Shown in pieces: positions 16,152 to 24,165 of a DNA stretch of 64,000 bases. Made by a program: the position numbers and the translations under genes. The stretch's first letter is position 1. The number at the start of each line of letters is the position of its first letter. The stretch is taken from NCBI RefSeq assembly GCF_015999245.1, contig NZ_JAEAMR010000020.1, positions 131,156-195,155 on the forward strand. Direction: 5' to 3'. The stretch comes from Streptomyces sp. AV19 (GTDB lineage Bacteria > Actinomycetota > Actinomycetes > Streptomycetales > Streptomycetaceae). Under the pieces are notes generated by a model, which saw only the letters and a program-made list of their open reading frames with translations, did not search any database and was not told the DNA's origin.

Positions 16152-17318
16152 TTGGGGCGGCTCACCGGCGGGGACCCGTCCCTGCTGCGGCGGATCAATT
16201 CGGCCGTGGTCCTGCACGCGCTGCGCGCCTCCGCGCCCCCCGCGTCCCCCACGCTCACCGACCTGGTCAAGGTCACGGGCCTGTCCCGGCCCACCGTCGA
16301 GGGCGTGGTCGAGGGCCTGATCGAGTCCGGGCTCGTCGAGGAGGCCGCCGCCGAGCAGAACACGGCACGGCGCCAGGGACGCCCGGCGCGCCGGTTCCGC
16401 TTCCGGGTGGAGGCCGGCCACCTGCTGGGCATCGAGATCGGCGCGCACCGGGTCGCGGTGCTGCTGGCCGACCTCAGCGGCCGGGTGACCGGCGCGGCGT
16501 CGGCGGAGGTCGCCGAGACGGCGTCGGCGGACGAGCGTCTGGCACAGGCGCGCACCGCCGTCGCGGACGTCCTGCGCCGCTCGGGCGTGCCGCGCGACGC
16601 GCTGCGCGCGGTCGGCGTGGCGAGCCCGGGCATCGTGGAGGCCGACGGAACGATTCGGCTGGGCACCGCCCTCCCCGGCTGGACCGGGCTGCCACTGGGC
16701 GACCGGCTCCGCCGCTCGTTCCCGTGCCCGGTCCTGGTGGAGAACGACGCGAACGCGGCCGCCGTGGCGGAGCACTGGAAGGGCGCGGCCCGGGAGTCGG
16801 ACGACATGGTGTTCGTGCTGGCGGGCCTGAGCCCGGGCGCCGGTTCGCTGATCGGCGGGCGGCTGCACCGGGGGTTCGGCGGCGCGGCCGGGGAGATCGG
16901 CGCGCTGCACCTGCTGGGGCGGGAGGCCACGCCGGAGGAGGTGCTCTCCCCCACCGACGTACCGTTGCAGCCGCTGGACGAGGCCCAGGTGGTCCGGGTG
17001 TTCGCGCTGGCCAGGGAGGGCTCCGAGCCGGCGCGCGCCGCCGTGGACCGCTACCTGCGACGGCTGGTGCACGACGTGGCGGCGCTGGTGCTGGCGCTCG
17101 ATCCCGAGCTGGTGGTGGTCGGCGGCTGGGCGGCCGGGCTGACGGGCATCCTGGAGCCGCTGCGCACCGAGTTGGCGCGCTACTGCCTGCGGCCGCCGCG
17201 GGTCGCCCTGTCGCTGCTGGGCGATTCCGCCGTGGCGACGGGGGCGCTGCGGCTGGCGCTGAACCACGTCGAGGAGGAGCTCTTCGCGGTGAACCGGCGG
17301 ACGACGCCCGGTATTTGA
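16152..17318 (+). CDS. ROK-family transcriptional regulator
   Basis: 388 residues. An N-terminal winged HTH (about 10-75, TDLVKVTGLSRPTVEGVVEGL) precedes a ROK sugar-kinase-like domain with GIEIGAHRVAVLLADLSG, GVASPGIVEADG and VENDANAAAVAEHWKGA. The zinc-binding CxCGxxGC segment that normally follows GEIG is absent (here GEIGALHLLGREATPEEV), so kinase activity is unlikely and sugar sensing may be altered. TTG start at 16152 with AGGAGG about 10 bases upstream. It is convergent with the GntR gene (7 bp between stops), so its targets are not obvious locally. Confidence 0.9.
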   Translation: MGRLTGGDPSLLRRINSAVVLHALRASAPPASPTLTDLVKVTGLSRPTVEGVVEGLIESGLVEEAAAEQNTARRQGRPARRFRFRVEAGHLLGIEIGAHRVAVLLADLSGRVTGAASAEVAETASADERLAQARTAVADVLRRSGVPRDALRAVGVASPGIVEADGTIRLGTALPGWTGLPLGDRLRRSFPCPVLVENDANAAAVAEHWKGAARESDDMVFVLAGLSPGAGSLIGGRLHRGFGGAAGEIGALHLLGREATPEEVLSPTDVPLQPLDEAQVVRVFALAREGSEPARAAVDRYLRRLVHDVAALVLALDPELVVVGGWAAGLTGILEPLRTELARYCLRPPRVALSLLGDSAVATGALRLALNHVEEELFAVNRRTTPGI

Positions 17319-17325
17319 CGGCCCG

Positions 17326-18075
17326 TCAGGCCGCCGGCAGCCCCACGGGGTCGCCGTCACCGAAGGTGAGCCGGCAGGTGTCGGCCCGGTAGGTGGCCAC
17401 GGCCACGGCGGCGGTGCCGCCGTCCACGACGTAGCGGGTGGTGACCAGGAGGACGGGCGAGCCGGGCAGCCGCTCCAGCTGCTTGGCCTCGTCGGCGCGG
17501 GCCGAGCCCAGCTCGACCGCGCGGTCCGGGCTCGCCGGCCGCAGGCCCTGGAGCTCGCGCAGGACGGCCCGGGCGCGGGCCGGGCCGGACGCCGTGGCGG
17601 GCGGCGCCAGGGCGGGGACGCGGGAGACCGGCACGTACAACGACTCGGCGGCGACGGGCCGGCCGTGGCTGCTGCGGGTGCGGCGCACGGTGTGCACGGC
17701 CTCGTCGGGGGCGGTGCCCAGGAGCAGGGCGACGGCCGCGGGCGGGGCGGCGAGGCCGGCGTCCACCGGCTGCCAGTCGTCCTCGGCGCCGCCGGGCCGG
17801 GCGTGCCCGGCGTCGGCGACGGCGACGCCCACGCGGGGCGGGGCGACGGTGGTGCCGACGCCGCGGCGGCGCTGGAGCCGTCCTTCGAGTTCGAGCTGCT
17901 CGAGCGCCTGGCGGAGCGTGGCGCGGGCGACCCCGAAACGGGCCGCGAGTTCACGCTCGTTGGGCAGGATCTCCCCCACCGCGAACTCCGAGTCGAGCGC
18001 GTCGCCGAGGACCGTCTTCAGGTGCCAGTACTTCGGTTCCGGCACCGTTTCCAGCTGCGTCGTCCCCACCCTCAT
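17326..18075 (-). CDS. GntR-family regulator, HutC/DasR-like (UTRA domain)
   Basis: 249 residues. The N-terminal winged HTH (about 10-75) contains ILPNERELAARFGVARATLRQALEQ and the wing RRRGVGTTVAPP. The C-terminal ligand domain (UTRA type) contains EAVHTVRRTRSSHGRPVAAESLYVP, the usual effector-pocket strand. Start MRVGTTQLE at 18075; the open frame upstream lacks conservation. A palindrome resembling a DasR-type operator lies 77 bases upstream, suggesting autoregulation and possibly control of the divergent hydrolase. Confidence 0.9.
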   Translation of the reverse strand: MRVGTTQLETVPEPKYWHLKTVLGDALDSEFAVGEILPNERELAARFGVARATLRQALEQLELEGRLQRRRGVGTTVAPPRVGVAVADAGHARPGGAEDDWQPVDAGLAAPPAAVALLLGTAPDEAVHTVRRTRSSHGRPVAAESLYVPVSRVPALAPPATASGPARARAVLRELQGLRPASPDRAVELGSARADEAKQLERLPGSPVLLVTTRYVVDGGTAAVAVATYRADTCRLTFGDGDPVGLPAA

Positions 18076-18114
18076 CCTCCGCAGGCTTTTCGCGCGCTTC
18101 TTTATTAAAGGTTG

Positions 18115-18177
18115 TTGCAGTATGCCTGTGACCATAGGACGGTGTGCGGACTTGGTCAAGACCAATGCAGTACACCT
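18115..18177. promoter_or_regulatory. GntR-type operator with flanking direct repeats
   Basis: TTGGTCAAGACCAA (18152-18165) is a dyad whose core TGGTCNNGACCA matches the DasR-family dre shape. It is bracketed by a 13-bp direct repeat, TGCAGTATGCCTG (18115-18127) and TGCAGTACACCTG (18165-18177), 11/13 identical and 50 bp apart. The cluster lies between the GntR gene and the divergent hydrolase. The remaining 250 bp up to the hydrolase start shows only GAGGAA-type repeats. Confidence 0.6.
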
Positions 18178-18430
18178 GGCGCACGCACCCGGTGCGCGGG
18201 GAGCACGGAAGGGCGCGCGGCGGACACGCACTCCCGTACACGGACCGGGAGTTGGGGCTCCGCGCACGGAACCCCCGGACGGGCGCCCGCCGTTGCGCGG
18301 GGAGTGCGGCCCGTCGAGCCCTTCCCGGGTCTACCCCCGGGTAACCATTGCTGACATCCTGTCCAAGGAACTCCGAGGAACCCTTCCGAGGAAGCCCTCA
18401 AGCCCTCCGAGGACGAGCAGGAGCCGCACC

Positions 18431-19306
18431 GTGGCCGAGAGCGCCGAGAAAGCCGAGAGCACCGAGAAAGCCGAGAACGTGCAGACCGTGTCCTTCCCCG
18501 TCGACACCCCCTCCGGGCGGCGCAGAGCAGAGGTGGCCTACCGGCGGACCGGGGCGGGGGAGCCGCTCGTGCTGCTGCACGGCATCGGCCACCACCTCCA
18601 GGGCTGGGACCCGGTGCTGGAGATCCTCGCGGCCGAGCACGAGGTGATCGCCCTCGACCTGCCCGGCTTCGGCCGCTCCCCCGCCCTGCCCGCCGGACAC
18701 CCCTACGACCTGCCGAGCACGGTTTCGGCCCTGCGCGCCTGCTTCGAGGCGCTGGAGCTGGACCGCCCGCACATCGCGGGCAACTCGCTCGGCGGCCTGC
18801 TCGCGCTGCAACTGGGCCAGGACAAGCTCGCACGGACCGTCACCGCCCTCTCCCCCGCCGGGTTCTGGACGGAGGCCGAGCGGCGCTGGGCCTTCGGCGT
18901 CCTGCGCGGCATGCGGGCCACCGCCCGCCGGCTGCCGCCGGAGCGGATGGCCCGGCTGGCCGCCACGGCCGCCGGCCGCACGGCGATGGGCTGCTGGGTC
19001 TACGCCCGTCCCGCGCGGCGTGCCCCCGAGTCGCTGGTCGCCGAGACGATGGCGCTGCGCGAGGCGACCGGCTTCGAGGCCACCCTCGCGGCGGGCCGCT
19101 CCGTGCTCTTCACCCACGAGGTCGCCGGCCTGCCCGTCACCATCGCCTGGGGCGACCGCGACCGGCTGCTGCTGCCCCGGCAGGGCGTCCGCGCCAAGAA
19201 GGTCGTCCCGGGCGCGCGGCTGGTCCGGCTGCCCGGCTGCGGGCACATCCCCATGAGCGACGACCCGGCGCTGGTGGCCCGGGTCATCCTCGACACCGCA
19301 CGCTGA
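18431..19306 (+). CDS. alpha/beta-fold hydrolase
   Basis: 291 residues. The oxyanion block is LVLLHGIGHHLQGWDP, the nucleophile elbow GNSLGG (Ser119), the acid is in AWGDRDRLLLP and the base in GCGHIPMSDDP. GTG at 18431 with CAGGAG upstream; a GTG at 18479 would drop the charged N-terminus (AESAEKAESTEKAE). The lid region (about 140-215) is Arg/Ala-rich. Substrate unknown. It shares its promoter region with the GntR gene. Confidence 0.88.
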   Translation: MAESAEKAESTEKAENVQTVSFPVDTPSGRRRAEVAYRRTGAGEPLVLLHGIGHHLQGWDPVLEILAAEHEVIALDLPGFGRSPALPAGHPYDLPSTVSALRACFEALELDRPHIAGNSLGGLLALQLGQDKLARTVTALSPAGFWTEAERRWAFGVLRGMRATARRLPPERMARLAATAAGRTAMGCWVYARPARRAPESLVAETMALREATGFEATLAAGRSVLFTHEVAGLPVTIAWGDRDRLLLPRQGVRAKKVVPGARLVRLPGCGHIPMSDDPALVARVILDTAR

Positions 19307-19467
19307 GCGGCTGCCGGGACGGCGGGACGGGCAGCCCGCCCCGTCTCCGCCGCCCCTCCCGCACACCCCCGCCGACCGGCCGTCACACCCCCGCTGACCG
19401 GCGGGTACGCCCCGCCGACCACATAGGATCCCCCGGACCAGCACTTACGATCATGGGGGATTTCGCA

Positions 19468-20880
19468 GTGGGTTCCACCGCGCGCACCGTCCTCGTCCCG
19501 GCCGCGACGGTCGTGACGCTCCTCGCCGGCCTCACGGCCTGCGGCTCCGGCTCCGGCTCCCCGGACGCCCCGTCGAAGGCGAAGTCCACCGCGTCCCCGC
19601 GGACGGCGGCCTTCCCCGGCAAGCCGCCGGCCGGCCTGGCCGGGTCCCCGGCCTGGACCGTGCCCGCGGCGCCGGGCGGCGCCTCGGTGTTCGCCCTGGG
19701 CGACGCCTTCGCCGTCGTCACCGGCGGCCCCGGGGCCGCCCGCCCGGCGGGCGGCCCGAACGCCGACGCCACACCCGCCGAGCGCGAGGGCGCGAAGGTC
19801 GTCGAGTTCCGCGACGCCCGCGACGGCCGCGTGCGCGCGACCGTGAAAGCGGGCGACGCCCGGGTGTACGCGGCGACCTGGCATGGCGCCCCGGCACTGC
19901 GCGTGGACGTTGCCGACAAGACGGCCTCCGACGGCATGACCTCCGACAAGACCTCCACCGTCTCCGACGTCTACGACAACCGGGGCAAGAAGCTCGGCAG
20001 CGTGCCGAAGGACGAGCAGCACGACCTGTCGGACGGCTGGGTCGTCACCGGCAAGGGCGAGAAGGTCGCCCCGGCCGAGGGCGGCGGCCCGAAGACGCTC
20101 GAAGCCCATGACGACGTCCGCACCCTCCAGGCGCCCAGGAACCGTGAGAAGGGCAGCGAGCTGCGCGGCCCCCGCTTCGCCGGCGGGTACGGCTTCTCCC
20201 GCGAGGAGGCGAGGACGGGCCCGTACAGCCACACCAAGCGCCTGGTGGTCACCGAACTGGCCACCGGTAAGAAGGCATGGACCTCCAGCGAGGCGGGCCG
20301 CCCCGACGGGGCGGTCCCCGAGGACAAGTCCAAGGCCACCAACGCCGTCGCGGTGACCGTGCTCGGCGGCGACCGCGTCGTCCTCGCCTGGCAGACCGAG
20401 GGCAAGGACGGCGGGACCGAGCCCTGGGTGCTGTCGGTCAACGACCTCAAGACCGGCCGTCTGCTCGCAACGGGCCCCGTCGTCAAGGCCATTGCCTCCA
20501 GCAACATGCGGGAGATGTCCCTGTCGGACAGCGACCCGGTCTTCTACGTGACGCACGACCCGTCCACGGACGTCCTCACCGTCTCCGGCGACCGCTCCCC
20601 CAAGTGGCTGGCGACCGCCTGGGACGCGAAGACCGGCAAGCAGCTGTGGACCCAGGCCGACGACGAGAACCTGTTCGCGCCGGTGGCCTCCGGCAACGGC
20701 GTCGTCTACGGCTTCACCGACCGCTACGTGCAGGACTTCTCCAAGCCCATCGCCGTCGACGTGAAGACCAAGAAGGTCCTCGCCAAGGACTTCGAGGCGG
20801 ACCGCGTCCCGGTCTTCAGCGCCGACGGTCACGGGGCCGTCGCCCTGGACGAGGGCGTGTTCGTCTTCGCCAAGGGCTAG
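19468..20880 (+). CDS. secreted lipoprotein, probable PQQ-like beta-propeller
   Basis: About 470 residues. An N-terminal export signal ends in lipobox LTAC (Cys25), then a Ser/Pro/Ala linker. The body has repeated strand patterns with AWDAKTGKQLWTQADDENL, VTELATGKKAWTSSE and VDVKTKKVLAKD, typical of PQQ/YncE-like propeller repeats. GTG 19468 is chosen because GGGGGA sits 8 bases upstream; an ATG at 19453 adds five residues but lacks a ribosome site. Probably a membrane-anchored scaffold or sensor; no catalytic motif. Its TAG stop shares CTAG with the convergent gene. Confidence 0.75.
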   Translation: MGSTARTVLVPAATVVTLLAGLTACGSGSGSPDAPSKAKSTASPRTAAFPGKPPAGLAGSPAWTVPAAPGGASVFALGDAFAVVTGGPGAARPAGGPNADATPAEREGAKVVEFRDARDGRVRATVKAGDARVYAATWHGAPALRVDVADKTASDGMTSDKTSTVSDVYDNRGKKLGSVPKDEQHDLSDGWVVTGKGEKVAPAEGGGPKTLEAHDDVRTLQAPRNREKGSELRGPRFAGGYGFSREEARTGPYSHTKRLVVTELATGKKAWTSSEAGRPDGAVPEDKSKATNAVAVTVLGGDRVVLAWQTEGKDGGTEPWVLSVNDLKTGRLLATGPVVKAIASSNMREMSLSDSDPVFYVTHDPSTDVLTVSGDRSPKWLATAWDAKTGKQLWTQADDENLFAPVASGNGVVYGFTDRYVQDFSKPIAVDVKTKKVLAKDFEADRVPVFSADGHGAVALDEGVFVFAKG

Positions 20881-21431
20881 CCGGCCAGGGGTCCGTGGCG
20901 GAACCGGTCGACGAAGCACACCCGTTCCGCCACGGTCCCGCGCGGCAGCTCCACCACCTCGTACCCGAACTCCCGGTACGCCGCGGCCACCGCCTCGTAC
21001 GTCCGCACCGCCTCCGCGAAGGACTGCCGCCGCTCGGCGTCGCGCTCGTAGATCTCCGGCCACGGAGGTGCGGCGAGCACCCGCCGGTGGTAACGGAAGC
21101 GCCGCGCCGCCTCGCGCAGATGCTCCGGCACCGGGCGTCCCTCCAGTCGCAGGTAGCCCACGATGTCGGGCACGCCCCGGTCGAAGAAGACCGTCCCCGG
21201 CCAGCCGGCCGCCTCGTGGTGGGAGCGCAGCTCCCAGCAGAGCATCAGCTCGGCGAACAGCTCCGGGTCCGTCCACGGCAGGGCCCGTCCGCCGAGCGCC
21301 GCCTGGTCCTGGATCACGCCGCGCCCGGCCTCCCGGGACCGCGCGTACCCCGCCTCCTGCAGGGCGTCGATCAGGGTGCTCTTCCCGGCCCCCGGCCCTC
21401 CGGTCACCACGATGTAACGGTCATGGCCCAT
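20877..21431 (-). CDS. P-loop ATPase/kinase-like protein (AAA_28 type)
   Basis: 184 residues. N-terminal Walker A VVTGGPGAGKSTLIDAL (about 8-24), then TVFFDRGVPDIVGY with the Walker-B-like Asp and RYHRRVLAAPPWPEIYERDAERRQSF, a segment typical of AAA_28 proteins. They are probably small-molecule or nucleotide kinases of unknown substrate. Its stop shares the palindromic CTAG at 20877-20880 with the convergent lipoprotein gene. Confidence 0.82.
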   Translation of the reverse strand: MGHDRYIVVTGGPGAGKSTLIDALQEAGYARSREAGRGVIQDQAALGGRALPWTDPELFAELMLCWELRSHHEAAGWPGTVFFDRGVPDIVGYLRLEGRPVPEHLREAARRFRYHRRVLAAPPWPEIYERDAERRQSFAEAVRTYEAVAAAYREFGYEVVELPRGTVAERVCFVDRFRHGPLAG

Positions 21432-21521
21432 TGGCCCACCGTACACATGTGGCGGGTCGTTCCCCCGCCTGGCAGGGTGGATCGGACGTCGGTGTACGCG
21501 ACGGAAGCGGGGTGCGGCGTC

Positions 21522-22934
21522 ATGACCGAGACCGGGCAGACCGAGAAGGCCGAGCAGGTGGACGTCGTCGTCATCGGCATGGGACCGGGCGGCGAGCACA
21601 TCGCGGGACGTCTGGCGGAGGCCGGGCTGCAGGTGGTCGGCGTGGAGGCGGAGCTCGTCGGCGGCGAGTGCCCGTACTGGGGCTGCGTGCCGAGCAAGAT
21701 GATGATCCGCGCCGGGAACCTGCTGGCCGAGGCCCGGCGGATACCCGGCATGGCGGGCCGGGAGCAGGTCGCGCCCGACTGGACGCCGGTCGCCGACCGG
21801 ATCCGGGCCGAGGCCACCGACGACTGGAACGACCGGGTGGCCGCCGACCGCTTCACCGGCAAGGGCGGCCGCCTCGTGCGCGGCCGCGGCCGGCTGGCCG
21901 GGCCCGGCCGGGTCACGGTGGACGGGCCGGACGGCCGCAGCACCTTCGCGGCGATCCGCGGCGTGGTGATCGCCACCGGCTCCCGCCCGCAGATCCCGCC
22001 GGTGCCCGGGCTGGCCGACGTGCCGTTCTGGACGAACCGGGACGCCGTCGCGGCCAAGGAGCCGCCGCGTTCGCTGCTGGTGCTCGGCGGCGGCTCGATC
22101 GGCGTCGAACTCGCCCAGGTCTACGCCCGGTTCGGGACGGACGTGACCATCGTCGAGGCGGCGGACGGCCTGGTCCCCATGGAGGAGCCCGAGGCCGGCG
22201 AGCTGCTCGCCGGGGTGCTGGCCGCGGAGGGACTGACCCTGCGGACCCGCGCCCGGGCGGCCTCGGTGCGGTACGCGCACGACGCGTTCACCCTCGCGCT
22301 GGAGGACGGCGGCGAACTCACGGGCGCCCGGCTGCTGGTGGCGACCGGCCGCCGCCCGGACTTCTCGGACCTGGGCCTGGAGACCGTGGGCCTCGACCCG
22401 GACGCCGTGTCCCTGCGGACGGACGGACTGATGCACGCCGGACACGCGCTGTGGGCGGCCGGGGACGTGACCGGGCACGGCGCCTTCACCCATGTCGCCA
22501 TGTACGAGGCGGAGATCGTGATCCGGGCCGTGCTCGGCGAGCCGGGCCCGGAGGCGGACTACCGGGCGCTGCCCCGGGTGACCTTCACCGACCCCGAGAT
22601 CGGCGCGGTCGGCCTCACCGAACGCGCCGCGCGGGAACAGGGGTTGACCGTCCGCACCGGCCTGTCCCGCGTCCCGTCCTCGGCCCGCGGCTGGATCCAC
22701 AAGGCGGGCAACGAGGGCTTCGTCAAGCTCGTGGAGGACGCGGAGCGCGGGGTGCTGGTCGGGGCGACGACGGCGGGGCCGATGGGCGGGGAGGTGCTGT
22801 ACGGGCTGGCGGTGGCGGTGCAGACGGAGGTGCCGGTGGAGCGGTTGCGGCACATGATCTTCGCGTATCCGACGTTCCACCGGGGGGTGGAGGATGCGTT
22901 GCGTGCCCTGTTGCCGGCCGAGGCACGACCTTGA
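21522..22934 (+). CDS. FAD-dependent pyridine nucleotide-disulfide oxidoreductase
   Basis: 470 residues, class I flavoprotein disulfide reductase. FAD dinucleotide fold DVVVIGMGPGGEHIAGRLAEAG (14-35), redox cysteines in GGECPYWGCVPSK (Cys50/Cys55), NAD(P) fold LVLGGGSIGVELAQVYARFG, AAGDVTGHGAFTHVA, and the dimerisation domain ending AYPTFHRGVEDALRAL. Resembles the mercuric reductase/dihydrolipoamide dehydrogenase branch but has no metal-binding or lipoyl module. It stands alone, so the substrate is unassigned. Confidence 0.9.
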   Translation: MTETGQTEKAEQVDVVVIGMGPGGEHIAGRLAEAGLQVVGVEAELVGGECPYWGCVPSKMMIRAGNLLAEARRIPGMAGREQVAPDWTPVADRIRAEATDDWNDRVAADRFTGKGGRLVRGRGRLAGPGRVTVDGPDGRSTFAAIRGVVIATGSRPQIPPVPGLADVPFWTNRDAVAAKEPPRSLLVLGGGSIGVELAQVYARFGTDVTIVEAADGLVPMEEPEAGELLAGVLAAEGLTLRTRARAASVRYAHDAFTLALEDGGELTGARLLVATGRRPDFSDLGLETVGLDPDAVSLRTDGLMHAGHALWAAGDVTGHGAFTHVAMYEAEIVIRAVLGEPGPEADYRALPRVTFTDPEIGAVGLTERAAREQGLTVRTGLSRVPSSARGWIHKAGNEGFVKLVEDAERGVLVGATTAGPMGGEVLYGLAVAVQTEVPVERLRHMIFAYPTFHRGVEDALRALLPAEARP

Positions 22935-23016
22935 TCACCGGGCACACGACGGGCACGACGATGTCTCATAAGCAACCGATGACGCTCTTGTCGCCGGGGC
23001 GCGCTCTCTCGTAGCC

Positions 23017-23051
23017 TCTCGAAGCGTTCGAAACGTTTCGAAGCGTTTCCG
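23017..23051. promoter_or_regulatory. LacI-type palindromic operator cluster
   Basis: TTCGAAACGTTTCGAA (23027-23042) is a perfect 16-bp palindrome. Overlapping half-sites CGAAGCGTTCGAA and CGAAGCGTTTCCGAA flank it, so two or three LacI-like GAAnCGTTTC sites overlap. It lies 77 bases before the binding-protein start, as expected for a repressor of the ABC operon. No LacI-family gene is in the window. Confidence 0.65.
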
Positions 23052-23118
23052 AACAGCACCTATGACACACGCCGGCGCCACCACGGACCGGCCTCCAGGC
23101 ATAGGGGGTTGGCGCGCC

Positions 23119-24165
23119 ATGAAGCCGATCGGTGTCCGTGCGGCGGCCGCCGTAGCCGCGGTGGTGATGACCGCGGGACTGGCCACCGCGTGCAACCGCG
23201 GAAGCGACGAGGGCGATGGGAAGGCCGGTGCCCCGATCGGCGTCGACCTGCCACGCGCCGACTCCGACTTCTGGAACTCGTACGCCAAGTACATCGCCAG
23301 GCGGGATCCCTCCGCCGAGGTGCGGCTGCTGCCGGTCAGCAACTCCCGGAACGACATCGACAGGCTGGTCGCCAACGCCCTGGTGTTCGCGAACACCGGC
23401 GCGAAGGCCGTCGTCATGGCGCCGCAGGACACGGGCGCGGTCTCCGGGGCGCTGAAGCGGCTGGAGGAGAAGCGGATTCCCGTCATCAGCGTCGACACCC
23501 GGCCCGACGCCAAGGCGGGACGGGTCTACATGGTCGTCCGCGCGGACAACCGGGCCTACGGCACCAAGGCGTGCGAGTTCCTGGGCGGGCGGCTGGGCGG
23601 CAGGGGCAAGGTAGCCGAGCTCCAGGGCGACTTGAAGTCCATCAACGGGCGGGACCGCTCGGAGGCGTTCGCCGACTGCATGCGGAAGCGGTTCCCCGGC
23701 ATCACCGTCTTCCCGCTGCCCACCGACTGGAAGGGCGACGTCGCCTCCAACAAGCTGCAGACCCTGCTGACCCGGCACCCCGACATCAACGGCCTCTACC
23801 TGCAGGCCGGCGGGGTGTTCCTCGACCCCACCCTCACGCTCCTCAGGCAGAAGGGCCTGCTCAGGCCCGCGGGACGGCCGGGACACATCAGCATCGTCTC
23901 CAACGACGGCATCCCGCAGGAACTCGACGCCATCCGCAGGAAGGAGATCGACGCCACGGTCTCCCAGCCCGCCGACCTCTACGCCAAGTACGCCCTGTAC
24001 TACGCCCGGGCGGCGGCCGCGGGGAAGGAGTTCCGGCCAGGACGGACCGACCACGGCTCGACCGTCGTCGGCCTGCCCAACGGTCTGGAGGACCAGCTCC
24101 CGGCGCCGCTGGTGACCGCCGAGAACGTCGACGACCCCTCGCTCTGGGCCAACGGCGCCAAGTGA
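23119..24165 (+). CDS. sugar-type ABC transporter substrate-binding lipoprotein
   Basis: 348 residues. Lipobox LATAC (Cys25) ends the signal sequence. The Peripla_BP_4 fold is visible: VDLPRADSDFWNSYAKYIAR, FANTGAKAVVMAPQDTGAV, PVISVDTRPDAKAG and TRHPDINGLYLQAGGVFLDPTL. ATG 23119 is preferred to an earlier ATG at 23062 because the signal peptide then begins normally. The stop overlaps the ATPase start (GTGA). First gene of an RbsB/RbsA/RbsC-like importer; the substrate (a monosaccharide, or autoinducer-like sugar) is not evident. Confidence 0.92.
   Translation: MKPIGVRAAAAVAAVVMTAGLATACNRGSDEGDGKAGAPIGVDLPRADSDFWNSYAKYIARRDPSAEVRLLPVSNSRNDIDRLVANALVFANTGAKAVVMAPQDTGAVSGALKRLEEKRIPVISVDTRPDAKAGRVYMVVRADNRAYGTKACEFLGGRLGGRGKVAELQGDLKSINGRDRSEAFADCMRKRFPGITVFPLPTDWKGDVASNKLQTLLTRHPDINGLYLQAGGVFLDPTLTLLRQKGLLRPAGRPGHISIVSNDGIPQELDAIRRKEIDATVSQPADLYAKYALYYARAAAAGKEFRPGRTDHGSTVVGLPNGLEDQLPAPLVTAENVDDPSLWANGAK

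Noticed and set aside
19000..21276. 758-codon minus frame over the lipoprotein gene
   Set aside because: Shadow frame; composition and codon positions fit the plus-strand lipoprotein.
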